A stretch of 64,000 bases of DNA, taken from Streptomyces sp. SAJ15 (GTDB lineage: Bacteria; Actinomycetota; Actinomycetes; Streptomycetales; Streptomycetaceae). A model generated the notes under the pieces. The model was not told where the DNA came from and did no database searches. It worked only from the letters and a program-made list of their open reading frames with translations. Shown here piece after piece: positions 1-9,237 of this stretch. Position numbers and translations under genes: made by a program. Each line of letters begins with the position of its first letter. The stretch's first letter is position 1. The stretch spans positions 186,001 through 250,000 of the forward strand of contig NZ_NISY01000002.1 of assembly GCF_007595705.1 (NCBI RefSeq), in the 5' to 3' direction.

Positions 1-57
1 TCGACGATGGAGACGCGCCAGCCGGCCGGCCCCGTGCGGATCGTACTCATCACCTAA
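1..57 (+). CDS. C-terminal end of an upstream protein (partial)
   Basis: An open frame enters from the left edge and stops at TAA 55-57, giving 18 residues that end in VRIVLIT. The hydrophobic beta-like end and GC-rich third positions fit a real C-terminus. Too little is present to name a family. It could equally be a chance open frame. Confidence 0.3.
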   Translation, partial: STMETRQPAGPVRIVLIT

Positions 58-187
58 GCCCTTTCGGTCCCCCGTGCTATGGCCACACGGAAGCGGGGAG
101 GATATCGGGGGACACGTCTCCCGAGCTCGATGATGTCTGGAAAGCGGTCGGTCATTGGCGTGAAACCGGCTCACGTGCGACGCGGTG

Positions 188-1245
188 TCAGATCGCGAGA
201 AACGGGCTCGGTGCCCCGTGCCAGGAAACCCGCAGTTCTTCCCGGGCACGGGTGCAGGCGACGAAAAGGAGGTTCAGTTCGCCCAGCACGTCGTCTCGGT
301 GCTGTTGTGCATCGACCTCTTTCGGTGCCAGCGCCACAGCCAGCGGGACCACTCCGTCGCTGACGCCCGCCACGGCGACGCAGCGGAACTCCAGCCCCTT
401 CATCCGGTGCACCGTGCCGATGCGGACGCCGTCCCCGCCCTCGCGCGAGGTGCCGAGCACACTCGCCATTCCTGGTCGAGGAAGGCGTCGGTGAACTCGA
501 CGCCGAGGTGGCGGGCGATCCGGTTCCAGCGAGAGTGGATCTCCTTCTGGCCGGTCAGGATGGTGAGCTGACTGCCGTGTTCCTCGCGAACGGTCTGGTT
601 GGCCAGTGCATCGACGTTGACGACGCGGATCTTCGCCGCGAGCGCCTCGTCGGGGATGAGTAGTTCGAGATCGCGTCGCAGGTCGGCTGCCAGATCCCGG
701 GTGTAGGTCGTGAGTAGGATCGCCCCGTCCGGGGCGTCGGTGGGCAGCCGGCGGGCCAGGTGGAGGGCGCGGTGCAGGGCGACCACCGCACCATCGCGGC
801 GGCGAGCTCGTCCTGCTCCCGGCCGTGCGGCTGCTCGGGCTGGCCATGTGGGAGAAGAGGCGTGTGTCCGCTGCGGGTACGGCCCGCCGCACGTGTGCGG
901 TTGCCTGTTCCAGCGCGATGTCGTCGCGCAGTTCGATGCCCTGAGTCGCCGAGTTGACCGTGGCCGGTGACTCAGCGCCCAGTCGATGGCGTCGTCGTGC
1001 GGCATCACCTTGAGGAGCAGGTAGCTGTCACCGGTCTCCGGTGCGAGAACGACTCCCTGCATGAACTTGGTGATGCGGATGGCGCGGATCCTGGGGTCTC
1101 GGGGCCTCTCCAGCTTCTCCAGGTGAAGCCCGGCGTGCCGGTGCTCGCGGAACTTGTCGAAGACCTCGTACATCCGCTTCTGGACGGGTTTCTCCAGCTT
1201 GGCGAACTCCAGAAGGAAGTCCTTGTGGATTCCCAGTGTCGCCAT
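188..1245 (-). pseudogene. UvrD/Rep-type helicase, decayed
   Basis: Reading leftward from ATG 1243-1245, which has a GGAG site before it, the first ~95 codons encode the N-terminal module typical of actinobacterial UvrD-like helicases (start MATLGIHKDF). The homology then jumps between two frames. One piece has the motif Ia-like LLTTYTRDLAADL and a stretch through LTGQKEIHSRW. The other, around 190-460, has a motif V-like IGTVHRMKGLEF and a motif VI-like LLFVACTRAREEL. No Walker A or DExx motif is visible, so a large internal segment is missing in addition to at least two frameshifts. About 350 codons remain where the family usually has around 700. It lies head to head with the restriction gene starting at 1348 and was perhaps once part of the same accessory locus. 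A sequencing error could explain one shift but not the missing motifs. Confidence 0.8.
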
Positions 1246-1347
1246 GAGCGCTCCCAGGACCGGTGACGTGTGCCGACCTTCGGTTGCTCACCGTACGACA
1301 TGGGCGACAATGGCGGGCCTGCTCACCGGGTTTGGGGAGGGTACAGC

Positions 1348-3948
1348 GTGCACGCTCAGGAGACCACGTTCAGCAAACTCGTCCAGGGGGAGAAGCAGTT
1401 CCAAGTCCCCCTCTACCAGCGCACCTACAGCTGGCAGAGGGAGGAACTGCAACAGCTGTGGGACGACGTGCTGGAGCTTGTCGAAGACCGGCTGGAAGGC
1501 CGGGCCGCCACCGGGCACTTCCTGGGGTCGGTGGTCCTGGCCCCCGAGCGGATCGCTGCGGGCGGAATGCAGCGCTGGCTCGTCGTGGACGGCCAGCAGC
1601 GGATGACGACCCTGATGCTCACTTTCACCGCCCTGCGCGACCACCACCGCGAGCGCGGCGCCGACAAGAGGGCCGCTCGGATCAACGACCTCCTCCTGGT
1701 CAACACCTACCAGGACGGACTGGACGGCTATCGCCTGCTCCCGACACAGGCTGACCGCGAGGCGTACATCGCCTGTGTGGACAGCCTTCCAAAGGCCGGT
1801 GGCGCCGGAAACGTGGGAGCCGCCTACCGCTTCTTCGTGGCAGCCATCGCCGACGGCGCGGACAGCGGTGGCGAGGCATGGGCGGACGAGGTCGAGTCCG
1901 TGCTGGGCGACTGCCTCTCCATCGTGGCGATCACGGCGGCCGAGGGGGACAACGTCTACCGGATCTTCGAATCGATCAACAACACGGGTGTCGGGCTCAG
2001 CCAGAGCGACCTGCTGCGCAACTACCTCTTCATGTGCCTGCCCACCCGGGGGGAGGACGTCTACCGCAAGCGGTGGCTGCCCATGCAGGAACTGCTGGGC
2101 CCGGTCAACCTCGAACTGCTCGTCTGGCTCGACCTGGTCGTCGGAGGCAACAGCCGCGCACGTCAGAGCGAGATCTACCGGGATCAGAAGAGGCGCCTCG
2201 AACCGCTGAGCGGCGACGAGGAGGCACTGGAGGCCGAGATCTCCCGCTTCGCGCTGCGCGCGGATCGCCTGATGCGGATCGTGGAGCCCGAGCGGGAGGC
2301 GCATCCGCAGGTACGGACGGCGCTGGAGCGGCTGTCCCGGTGGGGCGGCCAGGTTCACTACCCGCTCGCGCTGCACCTCCTCGACTTGCTGGACGAGGGC
2401 AGCGCGACGGCTGTCGAGGCCGCCACCGCTCTCGCCCACGCCGAGAGCTACATGGTGCGCCGGCTCTTCGCGGGCTTGTCCACAACGGGCAGCAATCGCG
2501 TGTTCATGGAACTCCCCAAGGAGCTCGACAAGGACGGTTCCCCGGCCGAGGCCGTACGGCGCTTCCTGTCCCGCAACCGCACGGGCGCGCGGGTATGGCC
2601 CGGCGACGACGCCGTCCGCGAGGCGATCCGCACCCGTCCGTTTTACAAGACTGGCCGCAGCGGCCAGCGCTTCCAGATCCTGCGCAGGCTGGAGGAGAGC
2701 TACGAGTCGAGCGAGCCGGTCGATTACACCAAGGCGAAGCTGACCGTCGAGCACGTACTTCCGCAGCGCCCAGCCCAGCAGTGGTTCGACCTGCTCGCGG
2801 AGGAGGCCGAGGACGGCGAGAGCCCCGAGGACGTCCACGGCATGCTCGTGCACACCCTCGGCAACCTGACCCTCTCCGGCGAGAACGCGAAGCTCTCCAA
2901 CCACCCGTTCCGTCGCAAGCAGGAACTCCTGGACGCCAGCGCCCTGCGTATGAACCAGTGGATCGCGGCTCAGGAGCGGTGGGGCCGCGCGGAGATCCTC
3001 GCTCGCGGCGAGGAACTGGCCAACCGGGCTGTGCAGTTGTGGCCCGGCCCGCTGGACGGTGTCGTGCACGCCGACGACGAGTGGGCGGGCTGGGGGGAAC
3101 TGCGCGACATCCTGCTCGCTATCCCGGCCGGCACCTGGACCTCGTATGGAGACTTGGCCGTCGTCATCGGCACCAGCGCCATCGCCGTGGGGAGCCATGT
3201 GTCGTCCAAGCCCGGCCTTCACTGTGCCTACCGTGTGCTGACCGCTGACGGCCGGATCGCCGACGGGTTCCGCTGGGCGGACGACCGGCACTCCGGCGCT
3301 CCCCAGCAGATCCTCCAGGCTGAGGGGGTTCCTTTCGACGAGAACGGCCGGGCCCACAAGTCGCACCGGCTGACCGCCTCCGACCTCGCGGTGCTGGTCG
3401 GCAAGGAGGTTCCCGAGGAGTCCCTGCCCGGGAGGGCGGCCGCCGGCAGCGACGACGAGACCACGATGGGGGCGGCCTCCCGATTCGAATCCCTGCTGCG
3501 GGACAATCAGACGCCCGAGGTGGTCGACGGCGTTTTGGCGGTGCTGCGCTTCTGGGAGGAGCAGGGCGGACACCAGGTCTACGGCAAGAGCGACGAGACC
3601 AGCTGCTTCCCGACGGTGGAGGCGGGGCTCCCGAACGCCTCGCGTGCGCTGTGGCCGATCGCGATCTATCCCGTGAGCGGCACGGCCGAGGTGGTCTTCC
3701 AGTACCTCAAGCGGCGACCGCCGTTCGACGATGAGCCGCTGCGCCGGGCGCTGATGGAGCGGTTCAACGCCATCGACGGGATCAATCTGGCGGAGGCCAA
3801 GTTGGACCTCCGCCCCTCGTTCCCGCTGGAGGTCTTCGCGGGCCACGGTGACGACATCCGGGCAGTGCTGGAATGGTTCGTCCACGAGGTGGCGCTGGCG
3901 GAGGCCCGCCGCCCGTTCGACGAGGACGGCGCCCAGGCGGTGTTCTGA
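1348..3948 (+). CDS. GmrSD-type (type IV) restriction endonuclease with inserted alkyltransferase-like module
   Basis: An 866-residue protein predicted to cut modified DNA. Residues 1-210 form a DUF262/GmrS domain, with QVPLYQRTYSW near 17 and the signature VDGQQRMTTLML near 81. Residues 400-560 form a DUF1524/GmrD nuclease domain, with the His motif VEHVLPQ near 465 and LGNLTLSGEN near 503. Residues 575-680 resemble the DNA-binding domain of O6-alkylguanine alkyltransferases (IPAGTWTSYGDLA). There the active-site PCHRV is replaced by CAYRV, so the acceptor Cys aligns with Ala, as in non-enzymatic alkyltransferase-like proteins. The last ~165 residues are an unnamed C-terminal domain. The GTG at 1348 is chosen because GGGGAGGG lies six bases before it and the DUF262 homology begins at once; an in-frame upstream start at 1270 is less likely. 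It is followed by a strong hairpin. The family acts on glucosylated or hydroxymethylated phage DNA; the target here is unknown. Confidence 0.85.
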   Translation: MHAQETTFSKLVQGEKQFQVPLYQRTYSWQREELQQLWDDVLELVEDRLEGRAATGHFLGSVVLAPERIAAGGMQRWLVVDGQQRMTTLMLTFTALRDHHRERGADKRAARINDLLLVNTYQDGLDGYRLLPTQADREAYIACVDSLPKAGGAGNVGAAYRFFVAAIADGADSGGEAWADEVESVLGDCLSIVAITAAEGDNVYRIFESINNTGVGLSQSDLLRNYLFMCLPTRGEDVYRKRWLPMQELLGPVNLELLVWLDLVVGGNSRARQSEIYRDQKRRLEPLSGDEEALEAEISRFALRADRLMRIVEPEREAHPQVRTALERLSRWGGQVHYPLALHLLDLLDEGSATAVEAATALAHAESYMVRRLFAGLSTTGSNRVFMELPKELDKDGSPAEAVRRFLSRNRTGARVWPGDDAVREAIRTRPFYKTGRSGQRFQILRRLEESYESSEPVDYTKAKLTVEHVLPQRPAQQWFDLLAEEAEDGESPEDVHGMLVHTLGNLTLSGENAKLSNHPFRRKQELLDASALRMNQWIAAQERWGRAEILARGEELANRAVQLWPGPLDGVVHADDEWAGWGELRDILLAIPAGTWTSYGDLAVVIGTSAIAVGSHVSSKPGLHCAYRVLTADGRIADGFRWADDRHSGAPQQILQAEGVPFDENGRAHKSHRLTASDLAVLVGKEVPEESLPGRAAAGSDDETTMGAASRFESLLRDNQTPEVVDGVLAVLRFWEEQGGHQVYGKSDETSCFPTVEAGLPNASRALWPIAIYPVSGTAEVVFQYLKRRPPFDDEPLRRALMERFNAIDGINLAEAKLDLRPSFPLEVFAGHGDDIRAVLEWFVHEVALAEARRPFDEDGAQAVF

Positions 3949-4001
3949 CCCGAACGACCGGCTCAATCCCCGATGTATGGCCTGATCACACCCTTTCCCG
4001 A

Positions 4002-4038
4002 CGATCACTGTCCGGGCAGCCTGCCCGGACAGTGATCG
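4002..4038 (+). terminator. 18-bp hairpin after the GmrSD gene
   Basis: The arms CGATCACTGTCCGGGCAG (4002-4019) and its exact reverse complement (4021-4038) form a near-continuous palindrome 53 bases after the stop codon. There is no T-run, which is common for Streptomyces terminators. It may act in both directions. Confidence 0.75.
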
Positions 4039-4129
4039 GTGTCACTCCGGCCATGGACTCGTGGCGAGTGGCCTGCGACCGGAGCACGGGGACGCATGGA
4101 GCTCAACGACCAGCAGGGCTGGTAGGGAG

Positions 4130-4350
4130 AGAGCTTGCTACAAGCGCCTGCGCGGCAGGCGCCAGGTTCCCGCCTACCTGGTGCTGGTCCTCGTCCCCGT
4201 GGATCCGGCGCAGTACATCCGCACGGACGAGGCCTCGTCCTGCGCGGTTGCGCCTACTGGGTTTCGCTGGAGCAGAGCCCCCCGCTGCCCTGCCGCCACG
4301 GGCTGGGGCGACGGCTGCAGAAGGCGCGACCGTGAGGAGGTCTCCCTGGT
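4130..4350 (+). pseudogene. Fragment resembling a DUF4365 protein, frameshifted
   Basis: One frame reads RQVPAYLVLVLVPVDPAQY and continues with IRTDEAS. A second frame then reads LRGCAYWVSLEQSPPLP. Together they resemble the central part of DUF4365 proteins, which pair a VLVVLVP-like strand with a later YWVSL segment. A frameshift near 4240 and the absence of N- and C-terminal parts mark it as a remnant. The rest of 3949-4578 shows no gene: only short open frames without family resemblance. Assignment rests on remembered family pattern and is tentative. Confidence 0.4.
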
Positions 4351-4578
4351 GTGAAGCGGAGACCCTCCTCGCACCGTTGAGGTGCATTTGACCGCGGGTT
4401 CCTTGGTCGTCTCGTAGAGCACCCTATTTCCATGACGCCTCGAGTGGAGTGCGTGGAGCCGGTGAAGCAGGGGCAGCATGTAGGCCCGGCTCAGGGGCCG
4501 CACAGACTTGGGTCGAGAAGCGAGGTTGGCCGGTTTTCCCCTTGTGGTCGACTGATCGAGAGCTCTTTTGCTGCGCGG

Positions 4579-4597
4579 TGAGGTTAGGCTAACCTTT
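4579..4597. promoter_or_regulatory. Iron box (DtxR/IdeR/DmdR-type operator)
   Basis: TGAGGTTAGGCTAACCTTT matches 16 of 19 positions of the actinobacterial iron box TTAGGTTAGGCTAACCTAA. It contains the core palindrome AGGTTAGGCTAACCT. It lies immediately before the GTG start of the siderophore ABC transporter, so iron-loaded repressor would be expected to shut the operon off. Confidence 0.88.
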
Positions 4598-4602
4598 CCG
4601 CC

Positions 4603-5463
4603 GTGCGTGTAGGTGAAGAGGGTGCCGCGGACAGACGTCCCCACGGCCATCAGTTGTCGGCCACGGGAGTCACCGTGGCGTACGAGGGCGTCGACGTCGT
4701 GCACGACGCCGCGTTGACGCTGCGGCCCGGCGATGTGACCGTCCTCGTGGGGCCGAACGGCAGCGGGAAGTCGACTCTCCTGCGTACGATCGCGCGTCTG
4801 CAGCGACCCAGGACCGCCACGCTCGTCATCGACGGCGACACGGACGGCCTCGCCCTGTCGCCTCGTGAGTTCTCGCGCCGCGTGGCCCTGCTGACACAGG
4901 GGCGCCCCACGCCCAGCGGGCTGACCGTGCGGGATGTCGTCGAGTTCGGCCGCTACCCGTACCGGGGCCGCTGGGGCAAGGCGGATCCGGACGGGCGGGT
5001 CGCGGTGGACCGCGCGCTCGCCATGACGGGCGTCGCGGAGCTCGCCGAACGGGGCGCCGAGAACCTCTCCGGGGGACAGCTCCAGCGCGTATGGCTCGCC
5101 GGCTGCCTCGCCCAGGAGACCGGCGTGCTGCTCCTCGACGAGCCGACGACCTACCTCGACCTGCGGTACCAGGTCGAACTGCTCGACCTGATGCGTGATC
5201 TGGCGGACGACCACGGGATCGCCGTCGGCGCCGTGCTGCACGACCTCGACCAGGCCGCGGCCATCGCCGACCGGATCGTGCTGCTCAGCGCGGGACGGGT
5301 CATCGCCGACGGCTCCCCCGAGGACGTGCTGACGGCACAACGGCTGACCGACACGTACGGCATCCGCATCGAAGTCGACACCGATCCCCTGACGGGCCGG
5401 CTGCGCACCCGCGCGATAGGCCGACACCACACGCGAAGCGAAAGGCTCAGCACCCCCTCATGA
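4603..5463 (+). CDS. Siderophore/iron ABC transporter, ATP-binding protein
   Basis: A 286-residue cytoplasmic ATPase of the FecE/FhuC type that drives import of ferric siderophores. Walker A GPNGSGKST lies near 49-57, the ABC signature LSGGQLQR near 154, and Walker B VLLLDEPTTYLDL near 170, followed by the H-loop region VLHDLDQ. The length is normal. It starts with GTG only a few bases after the iron box, leaving no clear ribosome site, so the exact start could be slightly downstream. It overlaps the next gene by four bases (ATGA), which implies translational coupling with the binding protein and permease. Confidence 0.9.
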   Translation: MRVGEEGAADRRPHGHQLSATGVTVAYEGVDVVHDAALTLRPGDVTVLVGPNGSGKSTLLRTIARLQRPRTATLVIDGDTDGLALSPREFSRRVALLTQGRPTPSGLTVRDVVEFGRYPYRGRWGKADPDGRVAVDRALAMTGVAELAERGAENLSGGQLQRVWLAGCLAQETGVLLLDEPTTYLDLRYQVELLDLMRDLADDHGIAVGAVLHDLDQAAAIADRIVLLSAGRVIADGSPEDVLTAQRLTDTYGIRIEVDTDPLTGRLRTRAIGRHHTRSERLSTPS

Positions 5464-6440
5464 GACGCATCCTTCTGACCGCTGCGGTCGCCACCACCGC
5501 GGCGCTCACCCTGACCGCCTGCGGGACGACCGAGCCCGCCGCCGACGACAACGCGAAGAAGAGCGGCGAGCGCATCACGCTCACGGACGCCAACGGCGCC
5601 AAGGTGGAGCTCGACGGGCCGGCCAAGAAGGTCGTCGCGACCGAGTGGAACGTCGTCGAGAACCTCATCTCGCTGGGTGTCGACCCCGCCGGCGTCGCCG
5701 ACGTCAAGGGCTACAAGACCTGGGGCACCGCGGTCCCCCTCAAGAACGAGCCGAAGGACATCGGCACGCGCGGTGAGCCGAGCATGGACACCGTCGCCTC
5801 CCTGAAGCCGGACCTCGTCGTCGTCACCAACGACCTGCCGCCGGCCGCGGTGAAGCAACTCCGCAAGGTCGCCCCGGTCCTGGAGCTGCGCGCCGCCGAC
5901 GCCTCCGACCAGATCGGGCGGATGAACACGAACCTCGATCTCATCGCGAAGGCCACCGGCACCACGGAGCAGGCCGAGAAGGTCAAGAAGCGGTTCGACG
6001 CCAAGGTCGCCGAGGGCAAGAAGGCCCTGGCCGACGCCGATCTCGACGGCGCGAAGTTCGCCTTCGCCGACGGCTACGTCGTCTCCAAGCAGGTCTCGAT
6101 CCGACCGTTCACCAGCGGCTCGCTCATCGGCGCGGTCAACGAGAAGATCGGCCTGAAGAACGCCTGGACGGTCAAGGGCGACAAGAACTACGGGCTCGGC
6201 ACCACCGACGTCGAGGGACTCACCAAGCTCGGCGACGTGCGGTTCGCCTACATCGGCAACGACGGGGACAAGAACAGCACCCCGTTCACCGGCGTCCTGG
6301 CCAAGGACTCCGTGTGGAAGTCGCTGCCGTTCGTGAAGAAGGGCAACGTCCACCGGCTGCCCGACGGCATCTGGATGTTCGGCGGCCCCGAGTCGATGGG
6401 GAAGTACATCGACTCCGTCGTCGAGGCGCTGACGAAGTAA
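5460..6440 (+). CDS. Siderophore-binding lipoprotein of the ABC transporter
   Basis: A 326-residue periplasmic-binding-type protein (FecB/FepB-like, peripla_BP_2). The N-terminus has a signal peptide and a lipobox LTLTAC with Cys near residue 21, so it should be anchored to the outer face of the membrane. Family features include KKVVATEWNVVENLISLGV and a C-terminal segment VHRLPDGIWMFGGPESM. It would capture the ferric siderophore and deliver it to the permease encoded next. The ATG overlaps the stop codon of the ATPase gene. The ligand cannot be read from sequence. Confidence 0.9.
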   Translation: MRRILLTAAVATTAALTLTACGTTEPAADDNAKKSGERITLTDANGAKVELDGPAKKVVATEWNVVENLISLGVDPAGVADVKGYKTWGTAVPLKNEPKDIGTRGEPSMDTVASLKPDLVVVTNDLPPAAVKQLRKVAPVLELRAADASDQIGRMNTNLDLIAKATGTTEQAEKVKKRFDAKVAEGKKALADADLDGAKFAFADGYVVSKQVSIRPFTSGSLIGAVNEKIGLKNAWTVKGDKNYGLGTTDVEGLTKLGDVRFAYIGNDGDKNSTPFTGVLAKDSVWKSLPFVKKGNVHRLPDGIWMFGGPESMGKYIDSVVEALTK

Positions 6441-6444
6441 CAGC

Positions 6445-8511
6445 ATGGCCGTCACCGCATCCGCTCGCACCACCCGTCCGCCGACGGTCACGTCCCGGAC
6501 GGGCGCGGCCGCGGTGACGGCCACGTTGGTCCTGCTGGTCACCGCCCTCGCGATCGTGGACATCACGCAGGGCACGGCCGCCGTCGGCGCCCCGGAGGTC
6601 TGGAAGGCGCTCACCGGCCGGGCCGACCCGGCCGACGCCTCCGTCGTCATCGCCTCCCGGCTGCCGAGGATGACCGCGGGACTGCTCGTCGGGCTCGCGC
6701 TCGGGATGGCCGGCGCCGCCCTCCAGGCGGTCAGCCGCAACGTCCTCGCCTCGCCCGACACCCTCGCCGTGAACGCGGGCTCCTACCTGGCGCTCGGCGT
6801 GGCCGCCGTCACCGGCGTCTCGCTCCCGCTGCTCGCCTCGTCCGGCATCGCGTTCGTCGGGGGCCTCGCGGCGGCGGGCATCGTGCTCGGCCTGTCCAGC
6901 CTGGGCGCGGGCACCGTCCGGCTGGTTCTCGCCGGCAGCGCCCTCACCCTCGGCCTCACCGCCGTCACCGAGGGGCTGCTCCTGCTGTTCCCCCGGGAGA
7001 CGGAGGGCCTCTACCGGTGGAACCAGGGCAGCATCGCCCAGACCGGGTTCGACGGCGTGCTGCAGATGGCACCACTCGGCGCCGTCGGCCTTCTCGGATT
7101 CCTGCTCGTCGCCCGCCGGATCGACGCCCTGGCTCTCGGTGACGACGCCGCCCGCGGCCTCGGCGTCCCCGTCCGCACCACCCGGGTCACCGTGGTCGTG
7201 CTCGCCGCCCTGCTCTCCACGGCCGCCGTCACCCTCGCCGGACCCATCGGCTTCGTCGGCCTGTGCGCCCCCGCCCTGGTCCGCCCCCTCGCCCGCAGGT
7301 TCCGCGCGTTCACCCGGACGCGTGCGAGCATTCCGGTCGCGGGCCTCGTCGGCGCGGCGCTGGTGCTCGGCTCGGACGTACTGCTGCGCGCCCTCGTGCC
7401 GGCGGACGTGGCGGTCGCCGTGCCGACCGGCGTCGTCACCAGCCTCGTCGGCGCCGTCTTCCTGATCGTGATGGCCACGCGGGTCCGGGACGGTGCCGGC
7501 GCCGCCGCCCCCGACCGGCTCCACATCAGGAGCCGGGCCGTCTTCCTGACCACCACGGCCGTCCTGGCGGCGGCGCTCGTCGGCGTGACGATCGCCGCCG
7601 TGCTGATGGGCGACAGCAAGCTGTTGCTGGGCGACGTGGTCAACTGGGCCCAGGGCCGGTCAGGGCGGGCCGTGACCTTCGTCCTCGACACCCGGGTGCC
7701 CCGGGTCCTCGCGGCCCTCCTCGCCGGCGCGGCCCTCGCCCTGGCCGGGACGCTCGTCCAGGCGGTGACCCGCAACCCCCTCGCCGAGCCCGGTGTCCTG
7801 GGCGTCTCCGGCGGCGCCGCGGTCGGCGCCGTGCTCCTCGTGACGACGGTGCCCGTGGCCGGAACCTGGAGCGTGGCCGGTGCGGCGTTCGCGGGGGCCG
7901 CGGCCAGTTCCGTCCTCGTCTTCGGACTCGCCGCGCGGGGCGGCTTCCAGCAGAACCGGCTCGTCCTCGTCGGATTCGGCGTGGCCACCGGGGCGAGCGC
8001 CCTGATCAGCCTGCTCATCATCCTCACCGATCCGTTCAACGCGACGAAGGCGCTCACCTGGCTGTCAGGATCCACCTACGGCCGGACCTTCCCCGACGTG
8101 GTGCCGCTCGCGATCGTCCTCGCCGTGGGTCTCCTCGTCGCGGTCCTGCGGCGCACCGAACTCGACCTGGTCTCGCTCGACGAGGACACCCCCAGGCTTC
8201 TGGGACTCCCACTGGCTCGGGGGCGCCTCGGCTTCCTCGCGCTGAGCGTCCTGCTCAGCGGCACCGCCGTGGCCGCCGCGGGCACGATCGGCTTCGTGGG
8301 GCTCGTGGCCCCGCACGCCGCCCGGGCCCTGGTGGGCCGGCCGCACGCCCGAGTGGTTCCGGTCGCGGTGCTCCTCGGCGCCACCCTCGTCTGCACCGCC
8401 GACCTGGTGGGCCGAACCGTGATCGCCCCGGCCCAGCTCGGCGCCGGCCTGATGACCGCCGTGATCGGCACGCCGTACTTCCTCTACCTGCTGGTGCGCA
8501 GTCGGCGGTAG
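6445..8511 (+). CDS. Fused double FecCD-type siderophore permease
   Basis: A 688-residue, very hydrophobic protein made of two homologous FecCD permease halves, as in FhuB. Half one (about 1-345) has AVSRNVLASPDTLAVNAGS and GPIGFVGLCAPALVRPLAR. Half two (about 350-688) has AVTRNPLAEPGVLGVSGGA and GTIGFVGLVAPHAARALVG. Each half should contribute about ten membrane helices and a coupling loop to the ATPase. It begins four bases after the lipoprotein stop, so the three genes form one iron-controlled operon. Single-half permeases are commoner; the fusion removes the need for a second subunit. Confidence 0.9.
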   Translation: MAVTASARTTRPPTVTSRTGAAAVTATLVLLVTALAIVDITQGTAAVGAPEVWKALTGRADPADASVVIASRLPRMTAGLLVGLALGMAGAALQAVSRNVLASPDTLAVNAGSYLALGVAAVTGVSLPLLASSGIAFVGGLAAAGIVLGLSSLGAGTVRLVLAGSALTLGLTAVTEGLLLLFPRETEGLYRWNQGSIAQTGFDGVLQMAPLGAVGLLGFLLVARRIDALALGDDAARGLGVPVRTTRVTVVVLAALLSTAAVTLAGPIGFVGLCAPALVRPLARRFRAFTRTRASIPVAGLVGAALVLGSDVLLRALVPADVAVAVPTGVVTSLVGAVFLIVMATRVRDGAGAAAPDRLHIRSRAVFLTTTAVLAAALVGVTIAAVLMGDSKLLLGDVVNWAQGRSGRAVTFVLDTRVPRVLAALLAGAALALAGTLVQAVTRNPLAEPGVLGVSGGAAVGAVLLVTTVPVAGTWSVAGAAFAGAAASSVLVFGLAARGGFQQNRLVLVGFGVATGASALISLLIILTDPFNATKALTWLSGSTYGRTFPDVVPLAIVLAVGLLVAVLRRTELDLVSLDEDTPRLLGLPLARGRLGFLALSVLLSGTAVAAAGTIGFVGLVAPHAARALVGRPHARVVPVAVLLGATLVCTADLVGRTVIAPAQLGAGLMTAVIGTPYFLYLLVRSRR

Positions 8512-8554
8512 CGGACGCTCCGGAGCAGCGCGGCAGCGGCTGTGGGGGGGCGCG

Positions 8555-9076
8555 TTACAGGCCCAACAGCCCCGCGAAGTCCTCCCCCCGAGCCAGTCGC
8601 TCCAGCTCGTCCAGTGCCTCGCGGGCCCGTGACGCCGCCTGCGGGTCACGCTCCGTCAGACCGCTCTCCAGGAACTCGTCCTCGTCGAGGCGGAGGATGG
8701 TGGCGCCGTCGGCGGAGCGCCAGAGGTCGAGGTCGAGGTCCTCGACGACGAGCGTGTCGGCGCCCTCCGTCCGAGCCGGGCGGGTGACGTCGCAGTACCA
8801 GCCCTTGAGGGTGCCGTCGGCGGCGCGTACCTCCTTGACGGCGTACCAGCGGTCGCGCCAGTAGTGCTCGGTGAAGACGTCGCCGCTCTCGAAGCGGACG
8901 AAGCCGAAGTCGCGGGTGGCGGCGCCGGCCCAGGGGGCTTGGACGGTGATGCGGGTGCCGTCGTCGGCGGTGACCCGGGCGGGGTAGCGGACGTCGGGAC
9001 GAGGGTGCTTGACGAGCCGCACGGTGATCTCGGCGGCAGGAGTCAGCGGGTGGGAGGTGTGGGTGGCGCTGGACAT
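8555..9076 (-). CDS. DUF402 family protein
   Basis: A 173-residue DUF402 (FomD-like) protein. The core runs through TLKGWYCDVTRPAR and ends with an acidic VVEDLDLDLWRS, the metal-binding face typical of the family, whose studied members hydrolyse nucleoside phosphates or nucleotide adducts. The ATG at 9076 is preferred because GAGG lies seven bases upstream and homology begins soon after; a longer frame to 9358 lacks support. It converges with the permease gene. The substrate is unknown. Confidence 0.75.
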   Translation of the reverse strand: MSSATHTSHPLTPAAEITVRLVKHPRPDVRYPARVTADDGTRITVQAPWAGAATRDFGFVRFESGDVFTEHYWRDRWYAVKEVRAADGTLKGWYCDVTRPARTEGADTLVVEDLDLDLWRSADGATILRLDEDEFLESGLTERDPQAASRAREALDELERLARGEDFAGLLGL

Positions 9077-9237
9077 GGGTAGACCTCGCTCGGTGTTCGA
9101 TGGAAGGGAGCACGCTTGCGAACACCGAGCCTCCGATGAGCGCCCCCCGGACGTCCATCGTTTTTCTTGAGACTTCCTCAGCCGCGGCGCCGTGTCGCTC
9201 CGCGGCCGCGCCGTGCTGTTGTCCCTAGACTTGGGTG

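Noticed and set aside
1288-4008. A 906-codon open frame on the opposite strand of the GmrSD gene
   Set aside because: It is the antisense shadow of a gene with clear domains and catalytic motifs; its residues are composition-driven and match no family.
4351-4578. Possible transposase remnant on the minus strand
   Set aside because: A short stretch reads like PLSRAYMLPLLHRL, but no DDE residues, terminal repeats or target duplication could be found.
5151-6761. Long minus-strand open frame under the siderophore operon
   Set aside because: It is a shadow of the ATPase, lipoprotein and permease genes, all of which have clear motifs on the plus strand.
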